From an uncultured Erysipelotrichaceae bacterium (GTDB lineage: Bacteria > Bacillota_I > Bacilli_A > RF39 > UBA660): a stretch of 37,589 nt of DNA. The position numbers and the translations under genes are program-made. The DNA lies in the NCBI GenBank assembly GCA_902780395.1, contig CACZFH010000013.1, positions 1 to 37,589 of the forward strand, in the 5' to 3' direction. Positions 1 to 8,384 of the stretch are shown here, in pieces (positions within the stretch are counted from its first letter, which is position 1; each line of letters starts with the position of its first letter). The notes under the pieces are model-generated. The model saw only the letters and a list, made by a program, of their open reading frames with translations. It was not told the origin of the DNA and ran no database searches.

Positions 1-98
1 ATTATTTGATAATTTTCAAAAAAATTCAAATTTCGTGTGTTTTCAGTATGTATTAATATAACATAAAAATTTAATATTGACAAAACTTAGAATGTCAT

Positions 99-128
99 AA
101 AAAAGACGAAATTTAGTATAATTTCATC
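99..128 (-). terminator. Intrinsic terminator after the MMPL/pseudogene unit
   Basis: On the minus strand a 9-bp stem (GATGAAATT pairing with AATTTCGTC, one T-G wobble) with a 6-nt loop is followed by six T. It lies 17 bases beyond the last readable codon of the broken gene at 145-574, so it probably ends the MMPL transcript. Positions 1-98 show nothing else I can support. Confidence 0.65.
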
Positions 129-144
129 TAGTTTAAAAACTTTA

Positions 145-574
145 TTACTTTCTTATAGAACTTGAAAATTTTGATAATCTCATAATAGTATCAAATAAAG
201 AAATTTGGTTTTGTGCTAAAAACTCATAAGTTTCTATTTCTTCATAATACTCTCCTCTAGATCTATTAGCAATTTTTTCACTTTATCGCACGCAAGTCTA
301 TGCCATTATAAGACACTTTTTTATCACTAACTAAATATATAAAAGGGACTGATTTCTCAATCCCTAATATCTTAATCTTCCTATACTTTTATTTTGGTGA
401 ATTAAAGTTTGATTTCCATTCTACAAATCTATCTAATCTCCAAATAATATTATAAAATGTTGCTTTCTCAAAAACAGAACCACCTAAAACAAATGCAAAT
501 TCGAGTTCTATAAAAATAACACTAACGATATCAAGAGATTTTTTAAATCATTCTGTTTGATATACTTTTTTCAT
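145..574 (-). pseudogene. Decayed protein-coding gene, family not recognised
   Basis: From the ATG at 574 a single frame reads as convincing protein for 98 codons, ending with the stop at 278-280, but it is broken by TGA at codon 9 (548-550) and TAA at codon 62 (389-391). Readable segments include GGSVFEKATFYNI, IIWRLDRFVEWKSNF and KSVPFIYLVSDKKVSYNGID. After 278 the protein-like reading moves to another frame (ANRSRGEYYEEIETYEF), then shifts again to LAQNQISLFDTIMRLSKF, ending with TAA at 145-147. Two in-frame stops and at least two frameshifts in otherwise good coding sequence indicate a pseudogene of about 140 codons. It starts 20 bases after the MMPL stop and before a terminator, so it was probably cotranscribed. 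Function unknown. Confidence 0.6.
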
Positions 575-594
575 TATTTCTAACACATAATAAC

Positions 595-3500
595 CTACTT
601 TGTTTGCTTATAATAGCCTTTTCTACAGATAAATTTATCTGTAGCCGCTAATACACCAGGTAATACCAGCAAAATCAATAACGCTGCAACAAATGTACCT
701 TGTGATATAGTTTCACATATTTTAGCTGCAATAGCAGAAGCAAACCCTGCAACTACTAATGTAACAATTATCAAAATTGATGAAGAACTAATTATAGTAT
801 GAATAGAGCCATTGTAAGCATTTATTATTGCATCTTTTACTCCCATTGTTAATCTCGACTCTCGGTAATATTCAGTATATACAATAGCATAATCTATTGT
901 TGCACCCATCAAAATTGCTTGAACTATTAAAAGTGAAATAAAATATACGGAACCACCAGATAAAAATATAACACTCATAGTAGTATATACTGCTGTTTGA
1001 ATAATTAAAACTAGAACCAAAGGAATAATTAAATCTTTAAAAGTTACTGCAACAACAATAAATATAAATATCATTGTTAATAGTGTTATTCTATTTAATT
1101 CACCATTAAATGTTTTACTAATTTCAACTGCCATCGGAGAGTTTCCAACAACATAGATATCTTCTTTACCACCAATTTTATTATGAATATCATTTATGAA
1201 ATCAAATGTTTCCTGTTCTTCAAATGGATAACTTGTATTTAATACTATTCTAGAATATTTTGATGATACTATCATTTTTTTTGATTTATCTACAGTCTTT
1301 TTTGCTTCAATTATTGTATCTCTCTTATCTTTATCAATGAAATTATCAAATCTAGAATCAGTTAATATGTCATCATTTATATAATTGATAAATTCTTCTA
1401 TTGTCATTTTCCAAGAATCATTGTATTCATTACTACTCCCATAATACATATAAACTAAATCAATTAATGATTGATCTAAATTATCACTTAATACTTTTAA
1501 TGTTCCAAAACTTTCATTTGAAGTATATTTATAATTATTTAATGAATTGCTCATTAATTTATTAATTGTATTAAGTTTTTCTTTCTTGCTAGAATCAAAG
1601 TTATTTGAATAGTTTTTATTATTCATCACATTATTTACAATAAAATTAACATAGTTATATAAAGATATTTCCTGTCCGTTTTTTATATATTTTGAATTGT
1701 ATAAACTAAATAATAAACTCATTTTTTCGTTATCTATTCCAAGTAGTGAACTTAAATTAGAAGCACTATATTTTGTACTATTCAATGTACTAGTCATTAC
1801 TTCTTTTACTAAATTTAATTCTTTTAGTTGTGATGAACTAATCTTATTCTTTAATAATTTATTATTAAAATTATTTATTACTAAATTGCATAACTCTAAT
1901 GGAGTTAATTTTGTGTTTTTTGTATTATAGTCATAAACTCCATATATCATTTTAGTTTTTTCTTCACTTGTACCTGTAATACTACTAATCTCTTTATAAC
2001 TATATAAGGTATTTGTATTATTTACAACCTTATACGCTAATCCTAATTTGTCTGTATTACCATTCATATACTTCGATAGCATCTGGTTACTTTTATTTTC
2101 ATAAATAAAATTAACTAGATTTTTAATTGAAGCTTTTTTTAAATTGTTACTTTTATAATCGTATATACCATATATAAAACTTACTATATTATTATCTTGA
2201 GATAACACATCACTTAAACTATTAGCATCATATTTCGTACTAATATTAGACATTATATATGCTGCTGATTTAAGTGATTTTAAATTATCTTCACTAAAAG
2301 ATGAAGATATTTCTTCACTACCAAGTAAAGTATTTACAAAATTTACCGGTGTCATGGTATAGCTTGCCTCAATATCTCCTGTGATAGCATAATTTAATTT
2401 TGCAGCACTTTCATCATCTATTCCAAACATATCATATAAGTTAGTATTAGGAAGTGATTTATCATAATATGTATTTAGATTTATAATATTATTTAATGAA
2501 CTGATAGTTTCATCTGAAAAATAAGATTTATATTTCTCATCATTTGAAATACTAATAGCAGTATTAGCAAATTCATTTAATGTTAATTTGGTATTTGTAT
2601 TATATCCTGTATAGTAGATATATAAAAGATTTATTTCCTCATCATCTAAACTTATTCCAATACTATTTAAATTGTTTTTCATATTTGTAGCATCTATTTC
2701 TTGGCTGATAATACTTTCATCACTAATTATTTTTAAAAGTGACAATGAGTTGATAGTATCTTCATTGAATAAATTTTTATAATTATTATTATTAGCTAAA
2801 TTTAGAGTAAATGTAGCAAATTCATTTAACGAGATCTTTGTGGTACTATCTGATGTCGTTCTATAAAATAATAATAGTTGTTCTACCAAATTCTTATCTA
2901 TTCCAAACATATTAGATAACTCAAGAGCATTCATTTTTTTATTTATATAGTTAGTATTAGTGAACTTTTGTAAAGTTTGTAGTTTAGATATTGTATTTGA
3001 ATCTAAATTTGAGGAATACTCTTTATCATTAGCCACATCATTTAGCATAAAATTGACAAAATCTTTTATGGTTATTCTTGTATTCAAATTCTTACTATTA
3101 TAATAAATTAATATTTTTGAAACATCTGATTCATTCATTCCTAATATGTTTGCTATATCCGTTATTGTTCTATTTTTATTTATTTCATTACTTGATGTAA
3201 AATAAGTTAATAAATCTAAATTATCTTTAGGTTTACTATCTATTTGATTATTTAAATTTTCATTACTATAAACATCTGATTTAATAAATGAAATAAACTC
3301 ATTTAAAGTCATTTTATTATTGCTTTCCTTATTATAGTAATTATAGTAAAGAATCTTTGTTAAAAATTCATCTACTTTTGTATCCTTTCCTAAATCTTCA
3401 AATTTGTCATTTAATTCATTATAAGCTAATTTCTCATTTATAGTATTTGAATAACATAAAGTTTGATCTATATTTTCATTCTTTTCAAAATCTTTGCAAA

Positions 3501-4671
3501 AAGATGCCATTAATTCCTCATATTCATTTGCATACACAATTGCTATTTGATTTGTAGCTGGAAATACCTTTCCTACTTTATCTTGTTCTGAACCAGTATA
3601 TAGAACATTTATATTACCTTTTAATAAGTAAGCTGCTATAAACAAAGCAATTACGGCAAAAGCTTGAATATATCTTATTTTATATACTTTTGTACCTAAT
3701 TTTGATAAATTAAACTGAGGTGATTTTTTAGATGTTTTTTCAACTAAATTATCGAAGATTAATAAAAGTGCTGGTAAGCAGAAAAATATACTTAATAAAC
3801 TAAGTAGCACACCTTTTGCTAATACAATGCCTAAATCTTTCCCAATTGTAAAACTCATAAATATTAAAGCAAGTAAACCCACTATGGTAGTTACAGAACT
3901 ACTTGAAATAGCAGCAAATGAATGATATAAAGCTTCTTTCATTGCATCTATTTTGTTTAAATGATTTGCTTTTTCTTGTTTATATCTATTTGATAGCATT
4001 ATAGAATAATCCATAGAAAGAGCAAGTTGTAAAATTGCAACAATTGAATTAGTTATTGACGATACACTATCAAACATTATATTTGTACCTTTATTAATAA
4101 ATACTGCTATTCCAATTGATATTAAATATAACCATGGTTCAACATAAGATTCACTCAATATTGTTAAAATTACCATAGCACATAAAATAGCAAATATTAC
4201 AACCCATAATTGTAAAAGTGGCTTATTTTCGTCATATATAGTTCCACTCATCCCAGCTGTATTAAAATTATCTTTAACATAATTATAAACGTTGGTTGAT
4301 GTTTTAGAATCGGCATAGTCATCAACATTTAATATAAATAATGAATAATCATCTTTATTATATTTATCATTGTTTTCATACTTAACTGAACTAACACCTT
4401 CTACATTTTCTAACTTTTTTAGGGTATCATCTTTTTCATTTTCAGATAATCCCTTAAACATCACATTAAGAATAGAAGAATCCTGTTTGGCAAACTCTTT
4501 ATCCATTATGTCCTTACCTATTTTAGTTTCTGATGTTTCTGGTAAATACTTCATTATATCTTCATTTATATTTACTTTAGTTGATAAATACAAACTAAAA
4601 CAAGCGACTATTATAAATAAAGTTAAGAAGACATATCTACCATTGACAATTAAATTAGTTATCTTTTTCAT
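595..4671 (-). CDS. MMPL/RND-family exporter with a nine-repeat extracytoplasmic insertion
   Basis: Large membrane transporter of the MMPL branch of the RND superfamily, expected to export lipids, drugs or other hydrophobic cargo with the proton gradient. The start is the ATG at 4671 (MKKITNL), with GGGAGGG five bases upstream; the longer reading to 4707 has no ribosome site. One N-terminal helix precedes an outside domain, a helix block (about residues 155-320) with SMDYSIML (D221), then another helix. The C-terminal block repeats the plan with GATIDYAIVYTEYYRE (D1260). These two DY motifs are the usual proton-relay positions. Between the halves, residues about 414-1134 form roughly nine diverged repeats of 76-83 residues, each with a GID/GMN-type turn, an aromatic helix (YYN, FYR, IYDYK) and a motif such as MTLNEFISFI or ITIKDFVNFM. 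At 1358 residues it is longer than common MMPL proteins. A TetR gene is divergent, suggesting local repression. Confidence 0.9.
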   Translation of the reverse strand: MKKITNLIVNGRYVFLTLFIIVACFSLYLSTKVNINEDIMKYLPETSETKIGKDIMDKEFAKQDSSILNVMFKGLSENEKDDTLKKLENVEGVSSVKYENNDKYNKDDYSLFILNVDDYADSKTSTNVYNYVKDNFNTAGMSGTIYDENKPLLQLWVVIFAILCAMVILTILSESYVEPWLYLISIGIAVFINKGTNIMFDSVSSITNSIVAILQLALSMDYSIMLSNRYKQEKANHLNKIDAMKEALYHSFAAISSSSVTTIVGLLALIFMSFTIGKDLGIVLAKGVLLSLLSIFFCLPALLLIFDNLVEKTSKKSPQFNLSKLGTKVYKIRYIQAFAVIALFIAAYLLKGNINVLYTGSEQDKVGKVFPATNQIAIVYANEYEELMASFCKDFEKNENIDQTLCYSNTINEKLAYNELNDKFEDLGKDTKVDEFLTKILYYNYYNKESNNKMTLNEFISFIKSDVYSNENLNNQIDSKPKDNLDLLTYFTSSNEINKNRTITDIANILGMNESDVSKILIYYNSKNLNTRITIKDFVNFMLNDVANDKEYSSNLDSNTISKLQTLQKFTNTNYINKKMNALELSNMFGIDKNLVEQLLLFYRTTSDSTTKISLNEFATFTLNLANNNNYKNLFNEDTINSLSLLKIISDESIISQEIDATNMKNNLNSIGISLDDEEINLLYIYYTGYNTNTKLTLNEFANTAISISNDEKYKSYFSDETISSLNNIINLNTYYDKSLPNTNLYDMFGIDDESAAKLNYAITGDIEASYTMTPVNFVNTLLGSEEISSSFSEDNLKSLKSAAYIMSNISTKYDANSLSDVLSQDNNIVSFIYGIYDYKSNNLKKASIKNLVNFIYENKSNQMLSKYMNGNTDKLGLAYKVVNNTNTLYSYKEISSITGTSEEKTKMIYGVYDYNTKNTKLTPLELCNLVINNFNNKLLKNKISSSQLKELNLVKEVMTSTLNSTKYSASNLSSLLGIDNEKMSLLFSLYNSKYIKNGQEISLYNYVNFIVNNVMNNKNYSNNFDSSKKEKLNTINKLMSNSLNNYKYTSNESFGTLKVLSDNLDQSLIDLVYMYYGSSNEYNDSWKMTIEEFINYINDDILTDSRFDNFIDKDKRDTIIEAKKTVDKSKKMIVSSKYSRIVLNTSYPFEEQETFDFINDIHNKIGGKEDIYVVGNSPMAVEISKTFNGELNRITLLTMIFIFIVVAVTFKDLIIPLVLVLIIQTAVYTTMSVIFLSGGSVYFISLLIVQAILMGATIDYAIVYTEYYRESRLTMGVKDAIINAYNGSIHTIISSSSILIIVTLVVAGFASAIAAKICETISQGTFVAALLILLVLPGVLAATDKFICRKGYYKQTK

Positions 4672-4708
4672 TATATCCCTCCCATAATTATCATAAACAC
4701 ACATCAAA

Positions 4709-4736
4709 ATAATATTTTATTACTCTAATTATTCAA
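4709..4736 (-). promoter_or_regulatory. Possible promoter for the MMPL exporter
   Basis: Minus-strand TTGAAT (4731-4736), 16-bp spacer, TATTAT (4709-4714), about 40 bases before the ATG. The region is very AT-rich, so chance matches are likely. A short inverted repeat ATGTAT-N7-ATACAT lies nearby at 4791-4809 and could be a TetR operator, but its arms are only 6 bp. Confidence 0.35.
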
Positions 4737-4821
4737 ATACCACCACATTAGAATATATATGATGTTTATCCAACAATTTTAAAAATATATATGTATATTT
4801 ATCATACATTTTGTTTGTTAT

Positions 4822-4850
4822 TTGACTTTTTGTACTTTAATTAATATAAT
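4822..4850 (+). promoter_or_regulatory. Promoter of the TetR regulator gene
   Basis: TTGACT (4822-4827), a 17-bp spacer and a perfect TATAAT (4845-4850). Transcription would begin near 4857, at or just after the in-frame ATG at 4856. That supports the downstream TTG at 4874 as the real start. Confidence 0.7.
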
Positions 4851-4873
4851 AAACTATGAAACGAGGTGTTATA

Positions 4874-5443
4874 TTGAAAGAAAAAACTGATTTAAGAATA
4901 GTTAAAACAAAAAAGATTCTTTTTAATTCATTACTTAACCTTATGAAAATAAAAAATTTTGAAAAAATAAAAGTATCCGATATATGTGAAGAGGCATTAG
5001 TTAACCGATCTACTTTTTATGCTCACTATGATGATAAATATGAATTATTAATTGACTTATTTGAAGAACGTAAATTATCTTTGTTAAAAGTTTTTGAAGA
5101 TAATGAAAACAAAGCTTTTTCAAAAGAATATCTTATGGAACTATTAAGTATTTTAATAGATCATATTGAAGAAAACAAAGAAATCTATAGTGCTATCCTT
5201 GCTAATAATAGGAATGGTATATTAATTGATTTTTTAATTGATGCTATAGAAAAAGATGTATCAGAAAGATTAAAAAGCAATAGCGAAATAAATATCTCAG
5301 ATTTACCACTTGATATTATTGTAAAATTTTATGCAGGTGGATTAATCAATATTGGTATTGATTGTATAACACGAACAAATAAATATAGCAAAAAAGAACT
5401 GCTATTATATATTGATAAATTAATTCCAGATAAAATATCATAA
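4874..5443 (+). CDS. TetR/AcrR-family transcriptional regulator
   Basis: Predicted one-component repressor, 189 residues, of normal TetR length. The N-terminal helix-turn-helix spans about residues 7-50, with the typical IKVSDICEEALVNRSTFYAHYDDK stretch split as recognition helix plus STFYAHY. The rest is a helical ligand and dimer domain. The chosen start is TTG at 4874, because GAGGTG sits five bases upstream; the in-frame ATG at 4856 lacks a ribosome site and coincides with the predicted transcription start. It is divergent from the MMPL exporter, the standard layout of a TetR gene controlling a neighbouring efflux pump. The inducer is unknown. A strong hairpin follows the stop. Confidence 0.9.
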   Translation: MKEKTDLRIVKTKKILFNSLLNLMKIKNFEKIKVSDICEEALVNRSTFYAHYDDKYELLIDLFEERKLSLLKVFEDNENKAFSKEYLMELLSILIDHIEENKEIYSAILANNRNGILIDFLIDAIEKDVSERLKSNSEINISDLPLDIIVKFYAGGLINIGIDCITRTNKYSKKELLLYIDKLIPDKIS

Positions 5444-5480
5444 TTAGCATTTCAAATCAAAGTTGGAATTTTAGAAAAAT

Positions 5481-5510
5481 AAAAGGCCAACTTTTTTGTT
5501 GGCCATAATA
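5481..5510. terminator. Hairpin terminator after the TetR gene
   Basis: GGCCAAC (5485-5491), a loop of six T, and GTTGGCC (5498-5504) form a perfect 7-bp GC-rich stem. A/T runs flank both sides but there is no long pure T run on either strand. It probably works in both directions. Confidence 0.55.
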
Positions 5511-5529
5511 TTTTAATCTTCTATTTTTT

Positions 5530-5637
5530 TTATAATAATCCATTCACCATCTCTTTTGCCATTTTTTTCATTTCTGCCATATAGTTTTTAACTGTTCTAA
5601 GAGATTTATTATAATATTTTCTAATTCAATATCTCAT
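5530..5637 (-). pseudogene. Remnant of a small gene
   Basis: The minus-strand frame from ATG at 5637 has TGA at codon 4, then reads 31 plausible residues (KSLRTVKNYMAEMKKMAKEM within it) to TAA at 5530-5532. It has no clear ribosome site. It looks like the C-terminal end of a lost gene rather than a functional peptide. No family recognised. Confidence 0.3.
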
Positions 5638-5648
5638 AAATTTTGCTA

Positions 5649-6296
5649 TTAATTAAAATCTTCATTTGCTTTTATTTTATCAATATATTCTTTTTGTATT
5701 TTTATAAAATTATCTTTGTCTGATAGTAACTTTCTTATATCGATTAGAAACTGTTCATATGTAAAATCCTTGAAATAAAACTTTGCATATCCATTATCTC
5801 CAAATTTTTTTGATAATGCTTCATATGCCCCCTCAAACAATTCATTATCAGACAAATTAGGATTTTTCTTTTTGCCATAAAAATATGATCTTCTTAAACA
5901 CTGTTCTACACTTGAATTTCTAGAAGCAGATGATAAAATTTTTCCATATATATTTCTTGGTTCTCGATCAGAGTTTGCTCTTTGATCTTCAATTGCTTCT
6001 TTAATTATTTGTCTTTGTTCTAATGAAAAAAAATCTTTTAAAAATTCATCTTTTAACACTATTTCCCCACTAATTATTTCATGATTCTTTTCATCGTTAT
6101 TTGTTCTAATATCATGATAACTAATTACGGTATATAAAATATCATTATCTACCTTTAAATTATTATCTTTTATTATACTTTCACTACGCTTTATAACATA
6201 ATCAATCCTATCTAAACTGTCACCTATATAATTGTTCTTATAAAGTGGAAAAATATTTTTTTCTATATATTCTTTTAATTTATTATTGACTTTCAT
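5649..6296 (-). CDS. HD-superfamily protein with degenerate metal site
   Basis: 215 residues, started at the ATG at 6296 (MKVNNKL) because GGGGAG lies nine bases upstream. The fold is recognisable: an SYHDI motif (H61, D62), a following NHEIISGEI (H72) and a region EDQRANSDREPRNIYGKIL that matches the EDHRAS...GKI segment of metal-dependent HD phosphohydrolases. Several expected ligands are changed. The N-terminal G-H-x-x-x-H motif reads GDSLDR, the EDHRA histidine is Gln (residue 105), and the late ADR aspartate is Ser (residue 125). Catalysis is therefore doubtful; it may bind nucleotide or be a pseudoenzyme, though the frame itself is open. It is the first of three successive HD proteins. 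Confidence 0.7.
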   Translation of the reverse strand: MKVNNKLKEYIEKNIFPLYKNNYIGDSLDRIDYVIKRSESIIKDNNLKVDNDILYTVISYHDIRTNNDEKNHEIISGEIVLKDEFLKDFFSLEQRQIIKEAIEDQRANSDREPRNIYGKILSSASRNSSVEQCLRRSYFYGKKKNPNLSDNELFEGAYEALSKKFGDNGYAKFYFKDFTYEQFLIDIRKLLSDKDNFIKIQKEYIDKIKANEDFN

Positions 6297-6458
6297 AAGT
6301 AATTTCTCCCCTATCTTTAGTAATAATAGTTTTATCACAATTTATATTTATTATCAATTTCATAGTTAGATTCCGCTAATTAAAAATTATTATCAATCTA
6401 TTTTAAAATGATATCTAGCAATCACCTTCAAATTTCATTTTTGTATTATTATATATTT

Positions 6459-7001
6459 TCATTCATTTTTATTGTCTCCTTTAGTTAGTAATTTTTCCTT
6501 TGTTTTACTTAAATATTCTATTCTTTTTTCTAACTTATCTGGATGATGTGCAAGAGCATCACATCTTTGTATTTCATAAAGTTTTAAACATAATTCATAA
6601 TTATTATCAATTTGTTTACTACTAATTAGAGTATCATGATTTGCAATTAAATAACATATTAATTTAATATATTCTTCATCATAACCTAACCTATATAATA
6701 TTTCTTCAGACATTTTTGCTGATACCATTGGATGATTCTTAAAATGTCTAATTTCTTTATCTTGATATGAAAATGGTTTACCAATATCATGAAGTAATAA
6801 ACATAATCTTATATCAAAATCATTTTCAGATAAGCTTAATGCCAATAAAGTATGATTCCATACATCTAAATGATGATGAGGATGCTTATGTTCAAAACCA
6901 ATCATATATTTAATTTCTGGAATAATTTGCAACAAATAATCTATATTTTCACTAATAGATTCTACAACATTATCTGACAATAAAATTGATCGTAAATCCA
7001 T
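6459..7001 (-). CDS. HD-domain phosphohydrolase, CCA-enzyme-like HD type
   Basis: 180 residues from the ATG at 7001, with GAGGTG six bases upstream. It has a complete HD metal site: H50 in DVWNH, H71-D72 in LLLHDIGKP, H90 in HFKNH, H122-D123 in ANHD and D148 in QRCDALAH. The layout EHKHPHHHLDVWNHTLLAL is what is seen in the HD domain appended to tRNA nucleotidyltransferase/poly(A) polymerase proteins, but there is no nucleotidyltransferase domain here. The expected activity is a metal-dependent phosphohydrolase on a nucleotide or 2',3'-cyclic phosphate; the substrate is not shown by the sequence. It has its own promoter at 7064. Confidence 0.8.
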   Translation of the reverse strand: MDLRSILLSDNVVESISENIDYLLQIIPEIKYMIGFEHKHPHHHLDVWNHTLLALSLSENDFDIRLCLLLHDIGKPFSYQDKEIRHFKNHPMVSAKMSEEILYRLGYDEEYIKLICYLIANHDTLISSKQIDNNYELCLKLYEIQRCDALAHHPDKLEKRIEYLSKTKEKLLTKGDNKNE

Positions 7002-7063
7002 GTTTATCACCTCATATTTATTATTTAATATTTTTTCAACAAAAACTTATGATAACTTATAGG

Positions 7064-7072
7064 ATTATATCA
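7064..7072 (-). promoter_or_regulatory. Extended -10 promoter for the HD protein at 6459
   Basis: Minus-strand TGATATAAT, an extended -10 (TGnTATAAT) with no clear -35. The predicted leader is about 55 nt before the ATG at 7001. Confidence 0.5.
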
Positions 7073-7125
7073 ACAATCACTATTAAAACATTCAAATAAT
7101 CATAAAAAAGACAATATAATATCGT

Positions 7126-7809
7126 TTATTTATATTTTTTAATATAATTATCCAAATATTCTTGCCATTCAGGAACATTCTCTTCAATAAAAAATTCACT
7201 TAAAAAGTTTATAAAAAAACTATACCTTCTAAGAGATTCCTCTTTTCCTTTTTCAGTTAACATTAAGTCTTTTAGGTTTAATAATTTTTCAAAGATATGA
7301 TTAACTACTGTTCCTGTTTTTTTAGACTTATACTTGTCTACGTCAAGATCTAATACTGGAAAAACATCTTTATCAAAAAAAAGATTTCCGTGTGTTATAT
7401 TATAATGATATGATCTTAGGATTCCAATTGCCCCCATTGCATCTAACATATCAGCATCAGACACAACCATAGCTTCTTTTATGGTTGGAATAATTCCAGA
7501 TATTCTTTTACTATAACCGATAGTTTTAATAGAATCCATTATTATTTTCTTTTCTTCTACCGTAAAACTGGTTTTTGATAATATCATTTGTGTATTTGTT
7601 AAATTATCTGCATATTCCATCCCAAATATCTTATAATCATCAGCATCATGTAATAATGCTATTGCAGATACCAATTCTTTATTCACATTATCTCCTGAAA
7701 TTGACAATGCAATTCGTCGAACTCTATTTACATGATCCATACCATGGCCAGAATTATCAACACTAAGTAATTTAGTTACTTCATCTATTATTATTTTGTT
7801 ATTATCCAT
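7126..7809 (-). CDS. HD-domain metal-dependent phosphohydrolase
   Basis: 227 residues. It has the intact motif set of the stand-alone HD family: GHGMDHVNRV (H22, H26), ALLHDADD (H54, D55) and VSDADMLDAMGAIGI (D118-D120). These bind two metals and hydrolyse phosphomonoesters, probably of a nucleotide; the substrate is unknown. The start at 7809 is supported by GGGTGATG four bases upstream. A short leader follows an extended -10 promoter at 7828. The gene is transcribed in the same direction as two other HD-superfamily genes of different subfamilies, with separate promoters, so they are neighbours rather than a tight operon. Confidence 0.85.
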   Translation of the reverse strand: MDNNKIIIDEVTKLLSVDNSGHGMDHVNRVRRIALSISGDNVNKELVSAIALLHDADDYKIFGMEYADNLTNTQMILSKTSFTVEEKKIIMDSIKTIGYSKRISGIIPTIKEAMVVSDADMLDAMGAIGILRSYHYNITHGNLFFDKDVFPVLDLDVDKYKSKKTGTVVNHIFEKLLNLKDLMLTEKGKEESLRRYSFFINFLSEFFIEENVPEWQEYLDNYIKKYK

Positions 7810-7827
7810 TACTCATCACCCATACTT

Positions 7828-7836
7828 ATTATATCA
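7828..7836 (-). promoter_or_regulatory. Extended -10 promoter for the HD protein at 7126
   Basis: TGATATAAT on the minus strand, about 20 bases before the start codon; no convincing -35. Confidence 0.55.
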
Positions 7837-7870
7837 CATTCTCAATACTATTATTTTCATAATATTTAAT

Positions 7871-7907
7871 AAAAAAAAAATGTTAGATAAATTAATATCA
7901 AACATTT
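7871..7907 (-). terminator. Intrinsic terminator of the 11379-7959 unit
   Basis: Minus-strand stem AAATGTTTGATA with TATCTAACATTT (12 positions, one mismatch), loop of six, then ten T. Its quality suggests that the small genes before it once formed the end of a working operon. Confidence 0.75.
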
Positions 7908-7958
7908 TATTTTTATATTTTTTTAGATTAAAATGAACTTTTCTTATAAAGAAACTTA

Positions 7959-8270
7959 TTATTTTAATTTAAATCCTTTTACTTTTAATTTAGGTTTGTT
8001 TTCACATATATTATCCTCTTCAAATTCTTGAGTATAGAGATCACTATAATTAATTTTTGACGTAGTTATAAATAATTTTGAATCATCCTCTTCTTTTACA
8101 TCAGCACTTTTTATTGCTTTATCTAATGTATACTTATAGACTTCAAAAGGCTTTTTTACAGCTGGAGCAATTGGTTCTAATAATTGTAAGTTTTCCGCTC
8201 TTTGTTTATTTATAGCAATTTGTTTCTTGTTATCTTTGTCTATTGTATGCAATATTATTTAATCATTCAT
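7959..8270 (-). pseudogene. Small basic/acidic protein gene with an early stop
   Basis: An open frame of 97 codons (8252-7959) has no credible start: its first codon is TTG without a ribosome site. An in-frame ATG at 8270 overlaps the upstream small gene as ATGA, but TAA follows at codon 4 (8259-8261). The readable protein is hydrophilic (AENLQLLEPIAPAVKKPF, then an acid-rich stretch, ending KLKVKGFKLK). I recognise no family. Either a nonsense-inactivated gene or one restarted at the TTG. A good terminator follows. Confidence 0.45.
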
Positions 8271-8356
8271 AAACTATCCTTAATAAACCCCTGGAATTTC
8301 TATACATAAGAATCAAATATACCTAATTCTTCAAACAAATCTTTCTTTTCTTCTAC
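8267..8356 (-). pseudogene. Short coding remnant with ribosome site but no start codon
   Basis: GGAGG (8364-8368) is seven bases before GTA at 8356, where a GTG would be expected. The frame reads EEKKDLFEELGIFDSYV, a TAG at 8300-8302, then KFQGFIKDSL and TGA at 8267-8269, which overlaps the ATG of the next remnant. The ribosome site, continuous protein-like reading through the stop and the ATGA overlap suggest a two-gene translationally coupled pair that has decayed. Confidence 0.35.
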
Positions 8357-8384
8357 CTAATTACCTCCATTTATTCATAAAATA

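Noticed and set aside
278-574. TGA read as tryptophan, which would remove the stop at codon 9 of the broken gene
   Set aside because: TGA ends the dipeptidase gene at 8385 and the gene at 14727 (inside its terminator), and the same frame also has a TAA, so decay explains it better than an altered code.
1697-1930. Plus-strand ORF inside the exporter gene, and a similar one at 4370-4687
   Set aside because: Both are antisense shadows of the exporter frame with no ribosome site and low-complexity Leu/Phe/Ser content.
1270-3435. Repeats of the exporter as EF-hand or dockerin calcium sites
   Set aside because: The YYN...TLNEF pattern is superficially similar, but the DxDxDG loop residues are missing in all copies.
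4791-4809. ATGTAT-N7-ATACAT as a firm TetR operator
   Set aside because: The arms are only 6 bp in a very AT-rich stretch where such repeats are common, so it is mentioned only as a possibility.
6340-6458. Short peptide frames between the first two HD genes
   Set aside because: The frames are under 16 codons, with stops close together and no consistent signal.
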